In this document: positions 23,367 to 25,232 of the stretch, piece after piece
Position numbering within the stretch: position 1 is the first letter of the stretch
How the letters are laid out: the number at the start of each line of letters is the position of its first letter
DNA from: a virus
Virus record (IMG/VR): IMGVR_UViG_3300025138_004750
Location: 1-25,232 of that record
Direction: 5' to 3' (one strand)
DNA: 25,232 nt
Made by a program: the position numbers and the translations under genes
Notes under the pieces: model-generated
What the model was told of the DNA's origin: nothing
The model's database searches: none
The model's input: the letters and a program-made list of their open reading frames with translations, nothing else

Positions 23367-23920
23367 TGGAAAAAGATAATCTAATAAGAGTATTTCCCAA
23401 AGCGTTTAGTGAAGAACTATGCGATAGGTTAGTTAAAAAGTATGAGGACTCTCTTGACAAAGACAAACAAAGACATGGTGCTGGACGTATGAATTTCACA
23501 CAACTAAATCTTAGAGAAGCAGGTTGGGAAAAAGAACAAGCTGAACTTGTACAAATATATGTTGAACATGCTAAGAAGTATGCATCTTCTGTGGGTATCA
23601 CAAACGAATGGCCAATGAAATATGCATTGGAAGACCTTAGATTAAAAAAATATTTACCTAATGATCATGATGAGTTTGGACCTCATGTGGATGTAGGTGA
23701 TAATAAAAACTGTACAAGATTTATGGTTTTCTTTGTTTATCTAGATGATAATGAAGAAGGTGGTACCGTATTTCCAAAATTAAACTTTCATGCTAAATGC
23801 AAGAAAGGTGACATGTTAATGTTTCCGCCTATGTGGACACACTTACATGCTGGGTTAAAACCAAAAGACAAACCGAAGTATATGATAGGAAGTTATTTAC
23901 ATTACGTTGGCGACATTTAA
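23366..23920 (+). CDS. 2-oxoglutarate/Fe(II) oxygenase, prolyl 4-hydroxylase-like
   Basis: The 184-residue protein has the full iron triad: FGPHVDVGD (His107, Asp109) and THLHAGLKP (His161), with Lys171 in KPKYMIGSYLHY positioned for 2-oxoglutarate. RFMVFFVYLDD and EEGGTVFPKL are typical prolyl-4-hydroxylase core strands. This is the most canonical of the three 2OG oxygenases in the window. It lies between uvsX (TAATG overlap) and a small gene before 41, in the stretch where T4 has gene 40. The substrate is unknown; protein prolyl or another side-chain hydroxylation is the default inference. Confidence 0.85.
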   Translation: MEKDNLIRVFPKAFSEELCDRLVKKYEDSLDKDKQRHGAGRMNFTQLNLREAGWEKEQAELVQIYVEHAKKYASSVGITNEWPMKYALEDLRLKKYLPNDHDEFGPHVDVGDNKNCTRFMVFFVYLDDNEEGGTVFPKLNFHAKCKKGDMLMFPPMWTHLHAGLKPKDKPKYMIGSYLHYVGDI

Positions 23921-23922
23921 GA

Positions 23923-24204
23923 ATGACAAAATTTAGTTATATAGAAACTGCAAAGTACCCCGAACAAACTTGTATAGGAATCAATGAAGGCAAGTTTGCA
24001 GGTGTTGTGTACAAGTATGGTAAAGTCACACCAATTGAGAAAGATAATATGTTGACAATGCAGTTTGAATATGATATAGTTGAAAACAATGCAATACCAA
24101 GAGATCAATTTGATGATAAATTTTTTAAATTGATTGGTGATATATTAATGGAAGTAATGGATGAAAAATATAGAACGGACAATACTAGCAAATCTGATAT
24201 GTAA
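23923..24204 (+). CDS. small conserved-looking hypothetical protein
   Basis: 93 residues from ATG 23923, two bases after the oxygenase stop; longer frames run back into that gene without a ribosome site. The protein is acidic and looks like a single small globular domain: FSYIETAKYPEQTCIGINEG, then GVVYKYGKVTPIE, an acidic strand (LTMQFEYDIVEN) and a helix (FKLIGDILMEVMDEKY). I recognise no family. Its position directly before gene 41 and the 44-base overlap with that gene suggest a replication-linked role. A strong promoter-like sequence lies inside its coding region. Confidence 0.7.
   Translation: MTKFSYIETAKYPEQTCIGINEGKFAGVVYKYGKVTPIEKDNMLTMQFEYDIVENNAIPRDQFDDKFFKLIGDILMEVMDEKYRTDNTSKSDM
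24052..24080 (+). promoter_or_regulatory. sigma70-like promoter upstream of gp41
   Basis: TTGACA (24052-24057), exactly 17 bases, then TATAGT (24075-24080, 5/6 match). It lies inside the 93-residue gene, 80 bases before the gp41 start. The -35 continues as TTGACAAT, as at three other promoters here. Confidence 0.5.
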
Positions 24205-25232
24205 TGATGAGTACGCAAGAAAAGTACTACCATTTCTAAAGCCAGATTATTTTCAAGACAATAACGAAAAGATTGTATTTGATGAGATAAGCAAATTTGC
24301 TATGAAGTATAGCAAGTTGCCAACAACAACATCATTACAAGTTGAACTTGGTACTAGGAAAGATTTAAACGAACAGCAGTTTAAAGATATATCAGAATTA
24401 GTAACAACGTTATCGACAGACGATGTTGATAGTCAATGGTTGTTAGATACTACTGAAACATTTTGTAAAGACAAAGCAGTTTATAACGCAGTAGTTGACG
24501 GTATATCTATTATTGAGGGAAGAGATAAAAATAGAAAGCCAGATGCATTACCTAGTCTATTAACGAATGCTCTTGCAGTATCTTTTGACAATAGAGTTGG
24601 ACATGATTATCTAACAGATGCAGAAGAAAGATTTGATTTTTATCACAAAACAGAAAAACGTATTCCATTTGATTTAGATTTCTTTAACAAGATTACTAAA
24701 GGTGGACTACCACAAAAAACACTAAACATTGCATTGGCAGGTACAGGGGTTGGTAAATCTTTGTTCATGTGTCACATGGCTGCAAACTGTTTAAATCAAG
24801 GACGTAGTGTTCTTTATATTACAATGGAAATGGCAGAGGAACGTATCGCAGAAAGAATAGATGCAAACCTTATGAATATTTCTATGGAAGATTTACATGA
24901 CTTACCAAAAAAAATGTACGAAGATAAAATGGAAAGAATTGCCAACAAGACTAAAGGCAGACTTATCATAAAAGAATACCCAACCGCATCAGCACATACA
25001 AATCATTTTAGAGCATTGATACAAGAACTAGCAATTAAGAAGAGTTTCAAAGCAGACATCATCTTTATTGACTATCTAAATATCTGTGCATCATCTAGAT
25101 TTAAAGGTGGATCAAATATAAATTCTTATACAATGATTAAGTCTATCGCAGAAGAATTGCGAGGACTTGCAGTAGAGAATAACTTACCAATTGTTTCGGC
25201 AACACAAACAACAAGAAGTGGATTCGTATCTA
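24161..25232 (+). CDS. 41: gp41-like replicative DNA helicase (DnaB type), 3' truncated by window
   Basis: The frame begins at ATG 24161, overlapping the previous gene by 44 bases, with GGAAG 6 bases upstream, and is open to the window end (about 357 residues). The opening IERTILANLICNDEYARKV aligns with the T4 gp41 N-terminus, which fixes the start. Walker A is AGTGVGKS; before it lies FFNKITKGGLP and after it VLYITMEMAEERIAERIDAN, a strong match to T4. IIFIDYLNIC is Walker B, followed by NSYTMIKSIAEELRGLAVE. As a hexamer it unwinds DNA 5'-3' at the fork with the gp61 primase. The C-terminal part, including loader contacts, lies beyond the window. Confidence 0.93.
   Translation, partial: MKNIERTILANLICNDEYARKVLPFLKPDYFQDNNEKIVFDEISKFAMKYSKLPTTTSLQVELGTRKDLNEQQFKDISELVTTLSTDDVDSQWLLDTTETFCKDKAVYNAVVDGISIIEGRDKNRKPDALPSLLTNALAVSFDNRVGHDYLTDAEERFDFYHKTEKRIPFDLDFFNKITKGGLPQKTLNIALAGTGVGKSLFMCHMAANCLNQGRSVLYITMEMAEERIAERIDANLMNISMEDLHDLPKKMYEDKMERIANKTKGRLIIKEYPTASAHTNHFRALIQELAIKKSFKADIIFIDYLNICASSRFKGGSNINSYTMIKSIAEELRGLAVENNLPIVSATQTTRSGFVS

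Noticed and set aside
742-24108. Many minus-strand and off-frame open reading frames of 60-120 codons inside known genes
   Set aside because: They lie opposite or across genes with clear family motifs, have low-complexity or biased composition (such as Phe/Leu runs opposite the Lys/Glu linker at 9019-9255), and show no ribosome sites.
1-25232. tRNA genes, CRISPR arrays, insertion sequences, integrase or att sites
   Set aside because: No gene-free stretch is long enough or shows the required structure, and no transposase or integrase motif was found.

Overview
The window looks like the replication region of a T4-like (myovirus) phage with low GC content. Every gene I can support is on the + strand. 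Genes are packed with ATGA or TAATG overlaps, and there is no gene-free stretch over 300 bases. The core is the classic T4 order: 46, then 45-44-62-regA-43, then uvsX and 41, each recognisable from its motifs. The strong A/T codon bias, CobS-like and Hsp20 genes, MazG-like protein, carbamoyltransferase and several 2-oxoglutarate/Fe(II) oxygenases resemble marine T4-like phages of cyanobacteria or SAR11 bacteria. No photosynthesis gene is present. The marine assignment is inference from gene content. I saw no tRNA, CRISPR array, insertion sequence or integrase.

Layout. 1-2482: the end of an MT-A70-type adenine methyltransferase, a GNAT-like acetyltransferase and gp46. 2482-8562: an accessory cassette with a small peptide, a radical SAM protein split from its SPASM-like domain, a NodU/CmcH-type carbamoyltransferase, two related SGNH-like proteins, an amidinotransferase-family protein, a 2OG-Fe(II) oxygenase and a seven-iron ferredoxin. 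8563-13671: four separately promoted units: a metallopeptidase-motif/VWA protein, a CobS-like AAA+ ATPase, Hsp20, and an unknown gene followed by a DUF3310 gene. 13668-19099: sliding clamp, clamp loader large subunit, a 2OG oxygenase, clamp loader small subunit, RegA and DNA polymerase. 19096-22342: an asparagine-synthetase-like ATPase, a C5-cytosine methyltransferase, two tiny genes, a CmoA-family enzyme and a MazG-like protein. 22335-25232: UvsX, another 2OG oxygenase, a small unknown gene and the start of the gp41 helicase.

The most interesting part is 19096-21959. It sits between 43 and uvsX, where T4 keeps its cytosine-hypermodification genes (42 and beta-gt). CmoA enzymes make carboxy-SAM. 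The neighbouring cytosine methyltransferase has Arg where the conserved motif-X Asn should be, a position where Lys substitution is known to let such enzymes use carboxy-SAM. The third gene belongs to an amide-forming ATPase family. Together they suggest a natural pathway to 5-carboxymethylcytosine or an amide of it. One caution is that the CmoA-like protein lacks the usual carboxylate-binding Arg at its normal position. The 2.6-8.6 kb cassette is a second candidate undescribed pathway of unknown product.

Regulation. Six sigma70-like promoters are visible. Five begin with TTGACA, and one of these is a perfect consensus inside the asparagine-synthetase-like gene. The four intergenic ones carry G/C-run inverted repeats against or around the -35. 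The Hsp20 promoter also contains TATAAATA, the T4 late-promoter sequence.
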